Shown: positions 17,259-27,500 of the stretch, piece by piece
How the letters are laid out: each line of letters starts with the position of its first letter
Position numbering within the stretch: position 1 is the first letter of the stretch
Source: Sorangium aterium
Lineage (GTDB): Bacteria; Myxococcota_A; Polyangia; Polyangiales; Polyangiaceae
NCBI RefSeq assembly: GCF_028368935.1
Contig: NZ_JAQNDK010000005.1
Coordinates: 1,054,001 to 1,118,000, forward strand
Direction of reading: 5' to 3'
DNA length: 64,000 bases
Translations under genes and position numbers: made by a program
Notes under the pieces: model-generated
What the model was told of the DNA's origin: nothing
What the model saw: only the letters and a program-made list of their open reading frames with translations
The model's database searches: none

Positions 17259-20063
17259 ATGAACACGGAGGCTCCAGCGCGTCGAGGCTCAGCGCGCCCG
17301 TCCCGGGCGCGAAGGAGCGCCGGTGCCGCCGCCCTCATCGCGGCAGGTGCTCTGCTCGCGGGCGGGGCCGCGCGCGCGCAGGACGCGGGCGCGGCTTCGC
17401 CGGCGGAGCCGCCCCGGGACGCCGCGCCGGACGGCGAAGCGCCTCGGGCCCCCGCCGATGAATCCCGAGAGGCGGCGGAGAATCACCCGCCGGTCCTCCA
17501 TTCGTTCGTCGAGGCCGATTACCCGGCGGCCGCCCTCGCGCAGGGCCTCCAGGGGACCGTCGTGCTGAGGCTCAGCATCGAGGCGGATGGGCGGGTGTCG
17601 GCGGCGGACGTGGCGCAGGCCGCGGGGCACGGCTTCGACGAGGCGGCGCAGGCCGCAGCGCAGCGCTTCCTGTTTTCGCCGGCTCGACGGGGGGACACCC
17701 CGGTCGCCTCCCGGATCCTCTACGCCTACGAGTTTCACCTCCCGAAGGCGCCTGCGAGCGGCGCGCTCCGCGGGCGCGTGCTCTTGCCCGGCGCGAGCGC
17801 GCTCTGCGTCGCCGGCGCCGAGGTGCTCGTGCGGCACCAGGATGGCTCGGCCGAGCGAACGCGCACCGACGGCGAGGGCCGCTTCCAGCTCGATGGCCTC
17901 GCGCCCGGGCCGTGCGTCGTGATCGCCGAGGCGAGCGGCGTAGGCCGGGCCGAGGTCGAGACCGAGATCGCCGGAGCGCACGTCGCCGAGATCGCCTTGC
18001 GGCTCGTGCAATCCGGCGAGGAGGCCCCGATCGAGGTGACCGTGCGCGGGCCGTCGGAAGCCGAGCGGCGCCGGCAATCGGCCGAGGCCGTGACGGTCGT
18101 GGAGACGGACCGCGTCAAGCGGGAGACCTCGGACATGGGCGAGGTGCTCGCGCGCACGCAGGGGGTCGGCGTGCGCCGCGAGGGAGGCCTCGGCTCGGCC
18201 ACGCGCTTTTCGCTGAACGGGCTGACGGGCGATCAGGTGCGGTTCTTCCTCGACGGCGTGCCGCTCGAGCTGGCCGGCTATCCCTTCGGCGTCTCGAACG
18301 TGCCAGTTGGCCTCGTCGAGCGCGTCGAGATCTACAGCGGCGTGGTCCCGGTGCGCCTCGGCGCCGACGCCCTCGGCGGGGCGGTCGACCTGATCACCGA
18401 TCAGGACCTCTGCGCGTCGCGCGCCGGCGCGTCCTACGAGGTGGGCTCGTTCGACACCCACCGAGCGGCGCTCGCCGGCAGCCATCTGCACAGGCCGAGC
18501 GGCCTGTTCGCTCGCGCGAGCGGCTTCTTCGACTATGCGAAGAACGACTACCCCGTCGATACCGAGGTCGAGGACGAGCGCGGGCGCTTCTCGCCGGCGC
18601 ACGTCTACCGCTTTCACGACGCCTACCGCAGCGCGGGAGGCCACGTGGAGCTCGGGGTCGTCGATCGACCGTGGGCGCGGCGCTTGCGACTGCGCGCCTT
18701 CGTGACCGATTACGACAAGGAGTACCAGCACAAGCTCGTCATGAGGGTCCCGTACGGCGGCGTGACGTACGGGGAGACCTCGGCAGGCGTGAACCTTCGT
18801 TACGAACAGCCGCTGGGGCGCGGCGTGTCGCTCGACGCGGTGGGCGGCTATGCCTACGTCCGAGGGCGCTTCCTCGACGTCGCGCGCTGCGACTACGACT
18901 GGATGGGACGCTGCGACCCCGAGGGCGCCGAGCCTGGCGAGACGGACGTCGTCCCCCACGACCAGGTCTTCTGGGACCATTCCGCCTTCGCGCGCCTCAA
19001 CGTGGAATGGCGCATCCATCCGTCGCACGCCGTCCGCCTGGCCGCCGCGCCGACCTACGTGACGCGGACGGGCGATGAGCGCCGGCAAAGCGACCCGGAT
19101 AGCCCTGATCCGCTCGCCGACCGCCGCAGCGTGCTCGCGCTGGTGAACGGCCTGGAGTACGACCTCGACCTGCTCGAGGACCGGCTCGAACACCTTCTTT
19201 TCGTCAAGCAGTACGTGCAGCGCGTCGCGAGCGAGAGCCCGGTCGTCGGTGATCCTGCGCGCGACCGCGACCGGAGCACCCACCGCTTCGGTATCGGCGA
19301 CGCGCTCCGATACAGGCTCACGCCCTGGCTCTACGGGAAGGCCTCCTACGAGTGGGCGACGCGGCTGCCCAGCCCAGACGAGGTCTTCGGCGACAATACG
19401 TTCATCGCGGCCAACCTCGGGCTCGATCCCGAGATCAGCCACAACGTCAACCTCGGGCTCACCCTCGACGCCCGCGGGACGCCGGCGGGCGCCTTTCGCG
19501 CGACGGGCAACGGCTCCCTGCGCGCAGCCGACCGTCTGATCGTGCTCCTCGGCAACGATCGGGACCAGAGCTACGAGAACGTCCACGGCGCGCGGTCGCT
19601 CGGCGTCGAAGGCTCCGTCGGATGGACCTCGCCCGGGGAGCGCCTCGCGCTCGACGGCAACGTCACCTACCTCGATTTCCGCAACACATCGAGCGAGGGC
19701 GCGTTCGGCGCCTTCGAAGGAGATCGCATCCCGAACCGCCCGTACCTCTTCGCCAACGGCTCAGCGCGCCTCCTGTTTCGCCGCGTCTTCGCCGCGGAGG
19801 ACGAGGTCGGGCTCACGTGGAACAGCCGCTACGTACACGAGTACTTCCGCACGTGGGAGAGCCTCGGCCGGCGTGAGTCCAAGCAGGTGATCCCCTCGCA
19901 GCTCGTGCACTCGGCCGGGCTCGGGTACGTCGTGCGGCGCGGCCGCGCGAGCCTGAGCACGACGCTCGAGATGCAGAACCTCACGGATGAGCGTGTGTTC
20001 GACTTCTTCGGCACGCCGCGCCCGGGAAGGAGCTTCTACGTCAAGACCACGGCGGAGCTCTGA
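17259..20063 (+). CDS. TonB-dependent metallophore receptor with N-terminal TonB-C-type domain
   Basis: A 934-residue outer-membrane protein starting at ATG 17259 (MNTEAPARRGSARPS), with an Arg-rich n-region and a signal peptide ending near GGAARAQDA. Residues about 80-160 form a TonB C-terminal-like domain (LHSFVEADYPAAALAQGLQG, then VVLRLSIEADGRVS). A carboxypeptidase-regulatory-like beta-sandwich follows (about 165-260), then the plug (VTVVETDRVKRETSDMGEVL) and a 22-strand-type barrel ending in RPGRSFYVKTTAEL with a compatible C-terminal strand. It imports a large ligand, most probably the metal complex of the product made downstream. ExbB/ExbD/TonB follow directly. Confidence 0.9.
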   Translation: MNTEAPARRGSARPSRARRSAGAAALIAAGALLAGGAARAQDAGAASPAEPPRDAAPDGEAPRAPADESREAAENHPPVLHSFVEADYPAAALAQGLQGTVVLRLSIEADGRVSAADVAQAAGHGFDEAAQAAAQRFLFSPARRGDTPVASRILYAYEFHLPKAPASGALRGRVLLPGASALCVAGAEVLVRHQDGSAERTRTDGEGRFQLDGLAPGPCVVIAEASGVGRAEVETEIAGAHVAEIALRLVQSGEEAPIEVTVRGPSEAERRRQSAEAVTVVETDRVKRETSDMGEVLARTQGVGVRREGGLGSATRFSLNGLTGDQVRFFLDGVPLELAGYPFGVSNVPVGLVERVEIYSGVVPVRLGADALGGAVDLITDQDLCASRAGASYEVGSFDTHRAALAGSHLHRPSGLFARASGFFDYAKNDYPVDTEVEDERGRFSPAHVYRFHDAYRSAGGHVELGVVDRPWARRLRLRAFVTDYDKEYQHKLVMRVPYGGVTYGETSAGVNLRYEQPLGRGVSLDAVGGYAYVRGRFLDVARCDYDWMGRCDPEGAEPGETDVVPHDQVFWDHSAFARLNVEWRIHPSHAVRLAAAPTYVTRTGDERRQSDPDSPDPLADRRSVLALVNGLEYDLDLLEDRLEHLLFVKQYVQRVASESPVVGDPARDRDRSTHRFGIGDALRYRLTPWLYGKASYEWATRLPSPDEVFGDNTFIAANLGLDPEISHNVNLGLTLDARGTPAGAFRATGNGSLRAADRLIVLLGNDRDQSYENVHGARSLGVEGSVGWTSPGERLALDGNVTYLDFRNTSSEGAFGAFEGDRIPNRPYLFANGSARLLFRRVFAAEDEVGLTWNSRYVHEYFRTWESLGRRESKQVIPSQLVHSAGLGYVVRRGRASLSTTLEMQNLTDERVFDFFGTPRPGRSFYVKTTAEL

Positions 20064-20151
20064 GCTCGAGAGGCAGGTGATGGGATGAACGGCCACACGA
20101 TGAATCAACAGACCCTGCGACTCGCGGAGCACACGAACCCGAGGAGATGAG

Positions 20152-20907
20152 ATGCACACCGTTGTGGCCGTCAAGAACCTGCTCGTTCAGTCCGGCGCGT
20201 CCTGGGTCCTGTGGCTCCTGTTCGCGCTCTCGGGGGGCAGCATCGCCATCGCGATCGAGCGCTGGCTCTACTTCCGCTCGAAGGACGACGACGTGCGAGC
20301 GCTCGCCGCCGAGCTCGACGCTCACCTGTCGAACGGCTCGGTCGCCGCCGCGCTCGACGCGCTCCGGCCGATGCGATCGGTCGGGGCGATCGTCGCCCGC
20401 GCGGGTCTGAGGCTCGCGCCGCGCGGGTCGGCCGCGGCGGACAAGGGGATGCAGAGCGCGATGTCCGCCGAGCGGAAGGCGCTCGAGACGAGGCTCGCGT
20501 ACCTCGGGACCCTCGGCAACAACGCGCCCTTCGTCGGCCTCTTTGGCACCGTCATCGGCGTGATCCTGGCGTTCGAGCAGCTCGGTCAGGCCACGGGGGC
20601 GGCGGGCGGCGGGGCCGCGAGCCAGGTCGCCTCCGCCGCGGTCATGGCGGCGATCGCGGAAGCGCTCGTGGCGACGGCCGTGGGCATCGGCGTCGCGCTG
20701 CCGGCCGTGGCCGCTTACAACTACCTGCAGCGTCGGGTCGCCGCGATGCTCGACGACGCCGAGACGCTCTCGAATCTGGTGCTCGCCTACCTGGCGACCG
20801 GAGAGGCCGCGCAGTCCTCTCGTGTCGACTCCGCGCGTGCGGTCCACGGCGGCGTTTCGATCGACAAGCCGATGAACGGCGAGGCGTCACGCCCGGAGGC
20901 GGCCTAG
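20152..20907 (+). CDS. exbB: ExbB/TolQ/MotA-family proton channel protein
   Basis: A 251-residue inner-membrane protein with the family's three-helix layout. The first helix lies at about 10-30 (SWVLWLLFALSGGSIAIAIE) and the long second and third helices at about 120-195. The conserved segment is LGNNAPFVGLFGTVIGVI, followed by AEALVATAVGIGVALPAVAA. It forms the stator with ExbD and energises TonB through the proton gradient. It is followed after two bases by ExbD, and sits in the receptor operon. Confidence 0.93.
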   Translation: MHTVVAVKNLLVQSGASWVLWLLFALSGGSIAIAIERWLYFRSKDDDVRALAAELDAHLSNGSVAAALDALRPMRSVGAIVARAGLRLAPRGSAAADKGMQSAMSAERKALETRLAYLGTLGNNAPFVGLFGTVIGVILAFEQLGQATGAAGGGAASQVASAAVMAAIAEALVATAVGIGVALPAVAAYNYLQRRVAAMLDDAETLSNLVLAYLATGEAAQSSRVDSARAVHGGVSIDKPMNGEASRPEAA

Positions 20908-20909
20908 CC

Positions 20910-21362
20910 ATGGCGAGCGCCGGGCAGAGCGCTAGATCCCGCCGCGGCGGGATCATCGAAGGGATCAACGTGACGCCGCTCGTCGACATCACGCTGGTCC
21001 TCTTGATCATCTTCATCGTCACCGCCAAGATCGTCGTCGCGCCCGCCGTCCCGCTGGATCTGCCGCACGCGTCGCAGAGCGAAGAGGTCCAGGCGGTGCT
21101 GAGCGTGGTGCTGCCCGCGGAGGGGCCGGTGCAGGTCGACGGAGCTGCGATCGACGATGCGGCGCTCCGCGAACGCGCGCGGGCGGCCCTGTCGCGCGAT
21201 CCGCAGCTCCGGGCCGTGATCCAGGCCGATCGCGCCGTCTCGCACGGCCGCGTGATGACGGTGCTCGACACGCTGAAAGCCGCGGGGATCGCGCGCGTCG
21301 CCTTCGGAGCTGTCCGCCCGGAGGCCGAGGCCCATGCGGTGGAGAGGACCGGACACCAATGA
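20910..21362 (+). CDS. exbD: ExbD/TolR-family protein
   Basis: A 150-residue inner-membrane protein starting at ATG 20910. GIIEGINVTPLVDITLVLLI gives the short cytosolic N-terminus and the single transmembrane helix with the essential Asp (VD). The periplasmic domain has VVLPAEGPVQVDGAAIDD and HGRVMTVLDTLKAAGIARV, matching ExbD/TolR. It works with ExbB. Its stop overlaps the start of the TonB gene by 4 bp (ATGA). Confidence 0.93.
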   Translation: MASAGQSARSRRGGIIEGINVTPLVDITLVLLIIFIVTAKIVVAPAVPLDLPHASQSEEVQAVLSVVLPAEGPVQVDGAAIDDAALRERARAALSRDPQLRAVIQADRAVSHGRVMTVLDTLKAAGIARVAFGAVRPEAEAHAVERTGHQ

Positions 21363-22315
21363 TTCGATCGGAATTCCACCCCGAGAGCGTCGCCGGTATC
21401 GTCCTCGACGCGGCGCGCGCCCACGCTCAGCCCCGGCGCGCGAGGGGACGAGCCCGCGCATTCGCGGCCGACAGCACGGCCGGGATCGTCCTGGGAGCCG
21501 TCAAGGAACATTCGGCCAGAGCGCTCGTGCTCGCGCTCATGCCGGCAGCCGTCATGGAGGGCACGGTCGGGATCATCGCGCTCCGCCTGGGACCGGACGG
21601 CACGACGGCGAGCCAGCGCGAGGAGCGCCCGCCGCTGCAGGTGGAGCACGTGGTCGATCTGGCCCCACCTCCGCCGCCGCCGAGCCCCTCGCCGCGAGAG
21701 GAAGCGCTGGCGCCCAGGGCCGCCGAGCGCTCGCCGGCGCGCGCGGCCGCTCCTGCCGCTCCTCGGGCGCCTGACGCTGCTCGGGCCCCTGCCGCTCCCG
21801 CCGCGCCTCCTCCGCCCGCGCAGGCAGGGCAGGTCGCCCTGGCGGAAAACGCGGCTGCGCCCCTCGATTACACCGGATTCGACATCGCCGTTGGCCGCGG
21901 AGAGCGTTATGCCGGGGGCGTCACCTCCTCTGCGGGGACGAGCGCGCAGGCGGTGAACGCCGCGCGTGTGGACCCGAGCGCTCCTCCGGAGCGCCGGCAG
22001 GGGGGCCCCTCGCGCGCAAGGCCCGTCGGGCAGCCCGCGCGGGAGTGGAATTGCCCCTGGCCGCGCGAAGCGGATGCGCTCTCGGTGGACGAGCAAACAG
22101 TGGTCATCCGCACGGTCGTTCGTTCGGACGGCACCGTCGCCTCGGCGGAGCTCCTCGCGGACCCGGGATATGGCTTTGGCCAGATGTCGCTCGCGTGCGC
22201 CCGCAGGCAGCGATTCGTGCCGGCCGCCGACGAGGGGGGTCAGCCTATCACGGCGACGTCGCCGCCCATCCGCGTGAGGTTCACGCGACATCCGCGATCC
22301 ACAGGCGCGCCCTAG
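21359..22315 (+). CDS. tonB: TonB-like energy transducer
   Basis: A 318-residue protein with an N-terminal membrane anchor (LVLALMPAAVMEGTVGIIAL, about 58-80; a longer cytosolic N-terminus than in E. coli TonB). A Pro/Ala-rich periplasm-spanning stretch (about 100-165, including APPPPPPSPSPRE) and a C-terminal TonB domain follow. The last has VVIRTVVRSDGTVASAELL, GYGFGQMSLACARRQRFV and PIRVRFTRHP. It would couple the ExbB/ExbD stator to the receptor at 17259. The gene overlaps exbD by 4 bp. The odd N-terminus may mean the true start is further in. Confidence 0.88.
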   Translation: MIRSEFHPESVAGIVLDAARAHAQPRRARGRARAFAADSTAGIVLGAVKEHSARALVLALMPAAVMEGTVGIIALRLGPDGTTASQREERPPLQVEHVVDLAPPPPPPSPSPREEALAPRAAERSPARAAAPAAPRAPDAARAPAAPAAPPPPAQAGQVALAENAAAPLDYTGFDIAVGRGERYAGGVTSSAGTSAQAVNAARVDPSAPPERRQGGPSRARPVGQPAREWNCPWPREADALSVDEQTVVIRTVVRSDGTVASAELLADPGYGFGQMSLACARRQRFVPAADEGGQPITATSPPIRVRFTRHPRSTGAP

Positions 22316-22345
22316 CGAAGCCCGACGCGAGAAAGGAAGCAAGAG

Positions 22346-23665
22346 ATGAGCTCTTCAGGTACCAGCAGGCTCCTCGATGTCGAGGCCGCCGCGCGCCGGG
22401 GCGCCTGGCGCGGCGGGGAAGGGCGGCCGCTCAATGAACGATGCGTGAAATGGGGCGCTCGATGGCCGCTCGCGACGTCGTGCCTCGTGTGCCTGCCGCT
22501 CATGGCTGGCTGCGGCAGCGACCCCGGGGAGAGCGGCGCCGGGGAGCCGGACGACGGCGGGCCCCGCTATGCCGTCGCCAGCCGCATCGAGGACAATGAC
22601 TTCACGAACAGCACCATGTTCGTCTGGGTGGTGGACGACCTGAGCGGAGGATCCGTCAGCCTGGGCGAGGCCACCGAGCTTCCCGGGAGAGGCTCTATCT
22701 GGGGAGTCCCGCGGACCGAGGTGTTCTATGTCGTCAGCGCGGAAGAGCTCACGGTCTCGAAATACGGCGTGGCCGGCGGCAAACCGGAGCTCGAAGCTCG
22801 GCTCGGGCTGGGCGCAGCCGGGATCTCGTTCCTCCTCGGAGAGAGGATGGTGTTCGACGGCCCGGACCGAGGGTTTCTCTTCGATCTCGTCTCGGGGCAG
22901 GCGCTCGAGCTCGATCTCGCTGCCATGGAGATCACCCGGAGCATCGACGTGTCTGACGCGCGGATCGACTCCGCGGACTACACGTTCATCGGGGAGCCCG
23001 GCTTTCGGGAGCACGGCGGCCGGCTCGTCGCTCCGCTGTACGGCACGAGCGCGGCGTACGATCGCGTGGCCAGCGAGTCGAAGGTCCTCTTCGTCGATCC
23101 GACCGACGGCTCGATCGAGGTGAAGAGCGCCCCTTGCGGAGGCCTTTACTACACGGTGAAGTCGCCGAGCGGAGACATCCATTTTGCGTCCGATCCTTAT
23201 GTCGCCTCGATCTTCATGGTCGATCCGGAGAGAGCTCCTGCGCCGTGCATGGCGCGCATGGCGGCGGGCCAGGACGAGCTCGACACCAGCGTCGTGGCGC
23301 TCAACGACGTGACCGGCGGCCCGACTGGCGGCCTGGTCCCTGGCTCCGACGGCGCGGCGTACCTGCGCGTGCTGGACAGCGGCCTCTACTCGCCCAGCGC
23401 CGACGCCACCCATCTCGAGGCTTTCTCGGCGCAGGGCTGGCAGACGTGGCGCATCGAGCTCGACGATCCAGGCTCGGCCGAGCCCCTCGATCGCCCTCCG
23501 CTCGCCGGCGGCATCAAGGTGTTCGAGGTGGACGATCAAGCTTACGTGAACGAGTCAACGGCAGGCTTCGGCTCGACCACGCTGGTGCGGACGACCGGGG
23601 AGGGCGCGCCCGCGCGCGCGCTGACGATGCCTGGCGCCACGTGGGGTGTCTTGCGCGTGCGCTGA
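22346..23665 (+). CDS. Propeller-like surface lipoprotein, possible metallophore-capturing protein
   Basis: A 439-residue protein with a strong ribosome site (AAGGAAG) before ATG 22346. The n-region is long and then LVCLPLMAGCGSD gives a lipobox (lipid Cys near 54); GTG 22445 would be a more usual start for a short signal. The rest consists of repeated beta-strand blades (for example GSIWGVPRTEVFYVVS, LLGERMVFDGPDRGFLFDL, GGLVPGSDGAAYLRVLDSG). Length, lipidation and context recall DUF4374-type lipoproteins such as Bacteroides XusB, which binds a siderophore beside a TonB receptor. That homology is my impression, not shown by a search. Confidence 0.6.
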   Translation: MSSSGTSRLLDVEAAARRGAWRGGEGRPLNERCVKWGARWPLATSCLVCLPLMAGCGSDPGESGAGEPDDGGPRYAVASRIEDNDFTNSTMFVWVVDDLSGGSVSLGEATELPGRGSIWGVPRTEVFYVVSAEELTVSKYGVAGGKPELEARLGLGAAGISFLLGERMVFDGPDRGFLFDLVSGQALELDLAAMEITRSIDVSDARIDSADYTFIGEPGFREHGGRLVAPLYGTSAAYDRVASESKVLFVDPTDGSIEVKSAPCGGLYYTVKSPSGDIHFASDPYVASIFMVDPERAPAPCMARMAAGQDELDTSVVALNDVTGGPTGGLVPGSDGAAYLRVLDSGLYSPSADATHLEAFSAQGWQTWRIELDDPGSAEPLDRPPLAGGIKVFEVDDQAYVNESTAGFGSTTLVRTTGEGAPARALTMPGATWGVLRVR

Positions 23666-23685
23666 ACCAGATGCGGAGGGATCCA

Positions 23686-24573
23686 ATGTCAAACTCGAAC
23701 GGGCTGATCGTGAAGGGGTTGACGAAGACGTACGCCAACGGCGTTCGAGCGCTGAACGGCGTCCACCTGAACGTCGGACCGGGGCTCTACGGGCTCCTCG
23801 GTCCAAACGGCGCGGGCAAGAGCACGCTGATGCGCACCCTCGCCACGCTCCAGACGCCGGACGCGGGGACGATCACGTTCAACGGGATCGACGTCATTGC
23901 GTCTCCTGACCGCCTCCGTCGCCGCCTCGGGTACCTTCCGCAGCAGATCGGCGCGTACCCGGGGGTGACGGGGCGGTCTCTGCTCGAGCGGTTTGCCTGG
24001 CTGAAGGGGCGCACGGACCGGCGCGAGCGCGACGCGGAGATCTCGACGCTGCTCGCGCGCGTCAACCTGAGCGACGTCGGCCACCGCGAGGTCGCGACCT
24101 ACTCCGGGGGGATGCTGCGGCGGTTCGGCATCGCGCTCGCGCTCGTGGGATCTCCGCAGCTCCTCATCGTGGACGAGCCGACCGCCGGCCTCGATCCGGC
24201 CGAGCGCAACCACTTTCATCGCGTGCTCGCGGAGGTCGCCGCGGAGGCCGTGGTGCTGCTCTCGACGCACATCGTCGATGACGTGGAGAACCTCTGCGGG
24301 CGGCTGTCGATCGTCAACCGGGGGCGCGTGGTCGCCGAAGGAGCGCCGGCCGAGCTGACCGCGCCGCTCGCGGGCCGCCTGTGGACCCGGACGTACGCGC
24401 GGGGCGAGCCGATCCCCGACGACGCGCTGAACGTCTCGCCCACGCCGAGCGGCACCCGCGCCGTCGTGGTGCGCGACGTGTCGCCCGGCGACGGCTTCGT
24501 CGCTCACGCGCCCAAGCTCGACGACGCCTATCATTACTTGCTGGCCGAATCGCGGCAGGCGGAGGCCGCATGA
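23686..24573 (+). CDS. ABC transporter ATP-binding protein
   Basis: A 295-residue ABC ATPase from ATG 23686. Walker A is LLGPNGAGKSTLMRT, the Q-loop is LGYLPQQIGAYPG, the signature is TYSGGMLRRFGIALAL (degenerate LSGGQ form, as in the ABC-2 group), Walker B is LLIVDEPTAGLDP, and the switch His is LLSTHIVDD. The C-terminal 60 residues are an accessory domain. It overlaps the permease gene by 4 bp, forming one transporter unit. Its place directly after the TonB system suggests a role with the same ligand. Confidence 0.92.
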   Translation: MSNSNGLIVKGLTKTYANGVRALNGVHLNVGPGLYGLLGPNGAGKSTLMRTLATLQTPDAGTITFNGIDVIASPDRLRRRLGYLPQQIGAYPGVTGRSLLERFAWLKGRTDRRERDAEISTLLARVNLSDVGHREVATYSGGMLRRFGIALALVGSPQLLIVDEPTAGLDPAERNHFHRVLAEVAAEAVVLLSTHIVDDVENLCGRLSIVNRGRVVAEGAPAELTAPLAGRLWTRTYARGEPIPDDALNVSPTPSGTRAVVVRDVSPGDGFVAHAPKLDDAYHYLLAESRQAEAA

Positions 24574-27500
24574 GCTCGACGCGCATCTACGCCGTCGAGG
24601 CGTGGCACGAGCTGCGGGCGGGGCTGCGTACCTCGCTCGTCCCGCTCATGTTTGTCGGCCTCGTCGGCTATCTGTTCATCATGCTCTCGAGCGCGGAGTA
24701 CCTGCGCGACATGGGCGGGGCGGACGTCGCGCGCAACAGCCCGCATGTGGTCTTTTTGATGACCTCCGGGCAATCGTTCTGGCTCATCTTCGCGTGGGCG
24801 TGGATCTTCGCGCAGGTCGTCACGCGGGATCGCGCGGCGGGGCTCCACGAGCTGGTCCTCTCCGCGCCCGTGTCGCTTCGCGGGCTGCTGATCTCGCGCT
24901 ACGTCGGCGCGGTCGGGCTCGCTTGCATCCTGGGCTCGGCGAGCTCGCTCGGGTTTCTGCTCGTCCCCGGGCTCGCCGCGCTCGGGGTATTCCCAAAAGA
25001 GGCGGTCGGGCCGACGCCGATCCTGGCGATCGCGTCGTCGTGGGCGCTCTTCGTGGTGCCGTCGGCCATCGGCCTCGGGGCGCTCTACCTCACCGCGGCG
25101 CTCCGGACCCGGAGCACGGCCGGGCCGTTCGCCGTGGCGGCGGTGGTCATCTTGATCTGGATGGTGGCCATGATCGTCCTGCGGGGCGGTGACCTGCACA
25201 CGGACATCGCGACCGTGGTCGATGTGAGCGGCTTCGGGGAGGCGGAGGCGCAGACGAAGCGCTGGACGCCGCACGAAAAGGCGACGGCGCAGCTGGCGAT
25301 GACCGCGCCGCTCCTCATCAATCGGCTCTTCTGGGGCCTGGTCCCCCTCGCGATCCTGGCGTTCGCGCTCGCGCGGCAGGGGCGCGAGGCGCTCGTGAAC
25401 GGGCGCGCCGGCAAGCCGTCGCCGAACGGCGAGGTGACCTTTCGTGCCTACGCGCCCGCCGCCGCGGCGCTGCCGCCGGTCACGGCGCCATCATGGCTCC
25501 GCGCGGCGCTGTCCGAGGCTCGCTGGCACCTCTCGCTGACGACCCGAGGGTGGGCGTTCCGTACCGCGATCGCGCTCTGGACCCTCATGAACGTGGCAGG
25601 GGCCTTCTACCATGTGATCGGGCACGCCGAGGGGCCGCTGGTCCCACGGCCTGCGCTGCTCGCGCCGTTCCTCATCCGCCTTTGCTACGTGTTCTCCGTG
25701 TTCGCCGTGGCGGGGTTCGTGGGGGCGCTCGCTCGTCGAGATCAGCAATCCGGGTTCGACGAGATGATCGACGCCACGCTGGCGCCGCTCGGCACACGCG
25801 TGGTTGGCCGCGCCCTCGCCGCCCTCCTGTTGACGACGGTCATGGCCCTGGCGCCGACGCTCTCGGCGTGGATCGTGACAGCTCTCACCGTACCTAGCAG
25901 CTTCGAGCCGTGGAATGCGCTGCTCGTGAACGCGCTGATTGCTGCGCCTGCCCTGCTGGAGCTCGGCGCGATCACGTTCCTCGTCCACGCGCTCGTGCGT
26001 TCGCCCGGTACGGGTTACGCCGCATCGATGCTGGCTGCGTTCATCGCGCTCGTGAATCACGAGATCGACATCGTCTCGTATCCGCCAGCGCAGGTAGGGA
26101 TCCCGGTGCATGTTGCCCTCTCCGAGCTCTCGGGGTGGTCGCCGTGGATCGTGCCCGTGCTCGAGATGGGCGTGCTCAAGCTCGGCTGCGTCGGCCTCGC
26201 CGTCGCCCTGGCGTGGCTCGCCTACCCGCGCGGCACGGCCCTGAGGATGATCGAACGATGGCGCGGGGCAGCGCGGCAGCTCACCCAGGGCGCGGGATCC
26301 CTGGCGGCCCTCAGCCTCTTTGTGATCGCGTGCTCAGCGACGATCTTGCACGAGCAGATCGTGGTGCAGAGCGGCTTCGCATCGAAGAGCGAGGAGAACG
26401 CCGCCGACGCGGCCTGGGAAGCCCGTTTCTGGCCGGAAGCGTCGGCGTTCTCCGTGGAGGGCGGCGAGGTCGAGGCGAAGATCGCGCCGTCCGCGCGCTC
26501 CGCGCATGTCCGCTGGAAGCTGCGGGGAGTACGGGCCAGCGCGGCGAAGCTGCACGGGAGCCTGCGCACCGGGATGGACATCGACAGCGTCCGCGTCGAC
26601 GGCGCTCCTCGTGAGGTCGTCACGGCGAACGAGCACTTCATGGTCGACCTGGGCAGCTGCGCGCAAAGCGGGTGCGACGTCGAGCTCGAGATATCGATCG
26701 CCTCGCCTCGCTGGTTTGCCGAGGGGGAGGCGCCGTGGCTGGACGGCTCTGGCGTGTGGGCGCGCGCGGCCGATCTCGTCCCGCGGCTCGGACACGACGG
26801 AGAGCGAGCGCTGCGATCTCCGTCCACACGCCGCGAGCTCGGGCTCGCGGAGCGCCCCGGCGCGCTCGACAGGAATGCATTGGTACCCGCCCTCGCCGTG
26901 GCGCCGGCGGGCCTTTGGCGCTGGTCGGTGTCGTTCTCCGAGCAAGGCGTGAGCACGCCTGTCGAGGGGAGCACGACACAGGGCCTCGATTTCGCGGTGG
27001 CGTGGCTGCCCAGGGGTGCGGAGCTGAGGCAGCTGCGGCAAGAGGGCATCACGGCGTTGCATGGCCCGTCTCACGCCGATACGGCGCGTGAGGTCCTGGA
27101 GGACGTCCAGGCGATGGGCGAGTGTGTTCACGCGCGGCTCGGGTCCATCCCGGAGGTGACGACGGTCGTGCAGGCGCCTCGCGACCTCGGCGAGATCCGG
27201 GCGCATGGCGCGGTCCTGTGGCTGCCGGAAGGGGACGGCTGGGACGTGGCCGCGTCCGGCGTCGGCCGCCTGAAGCGACGGGCTGCGGTGGCCGAGGCGC
27301 TCGCCGCGCGCTCGCTCGCGGACCGCGCCGATTTGCGCGCGGAGCCGGGTGCGCGGTGGCTTATCAACGGCGTTGCAGGGTGGATCGGGCTCGAATGCGT
27401 GCGGCGGTCCGATGGCGGTGACGCGTGGCTCGCGCTCCTGGAACGCCGCAGCGACGACGTCGCGGATGCGCTCGGCGCCCTCGACGCGCCCGTGTCGGGT

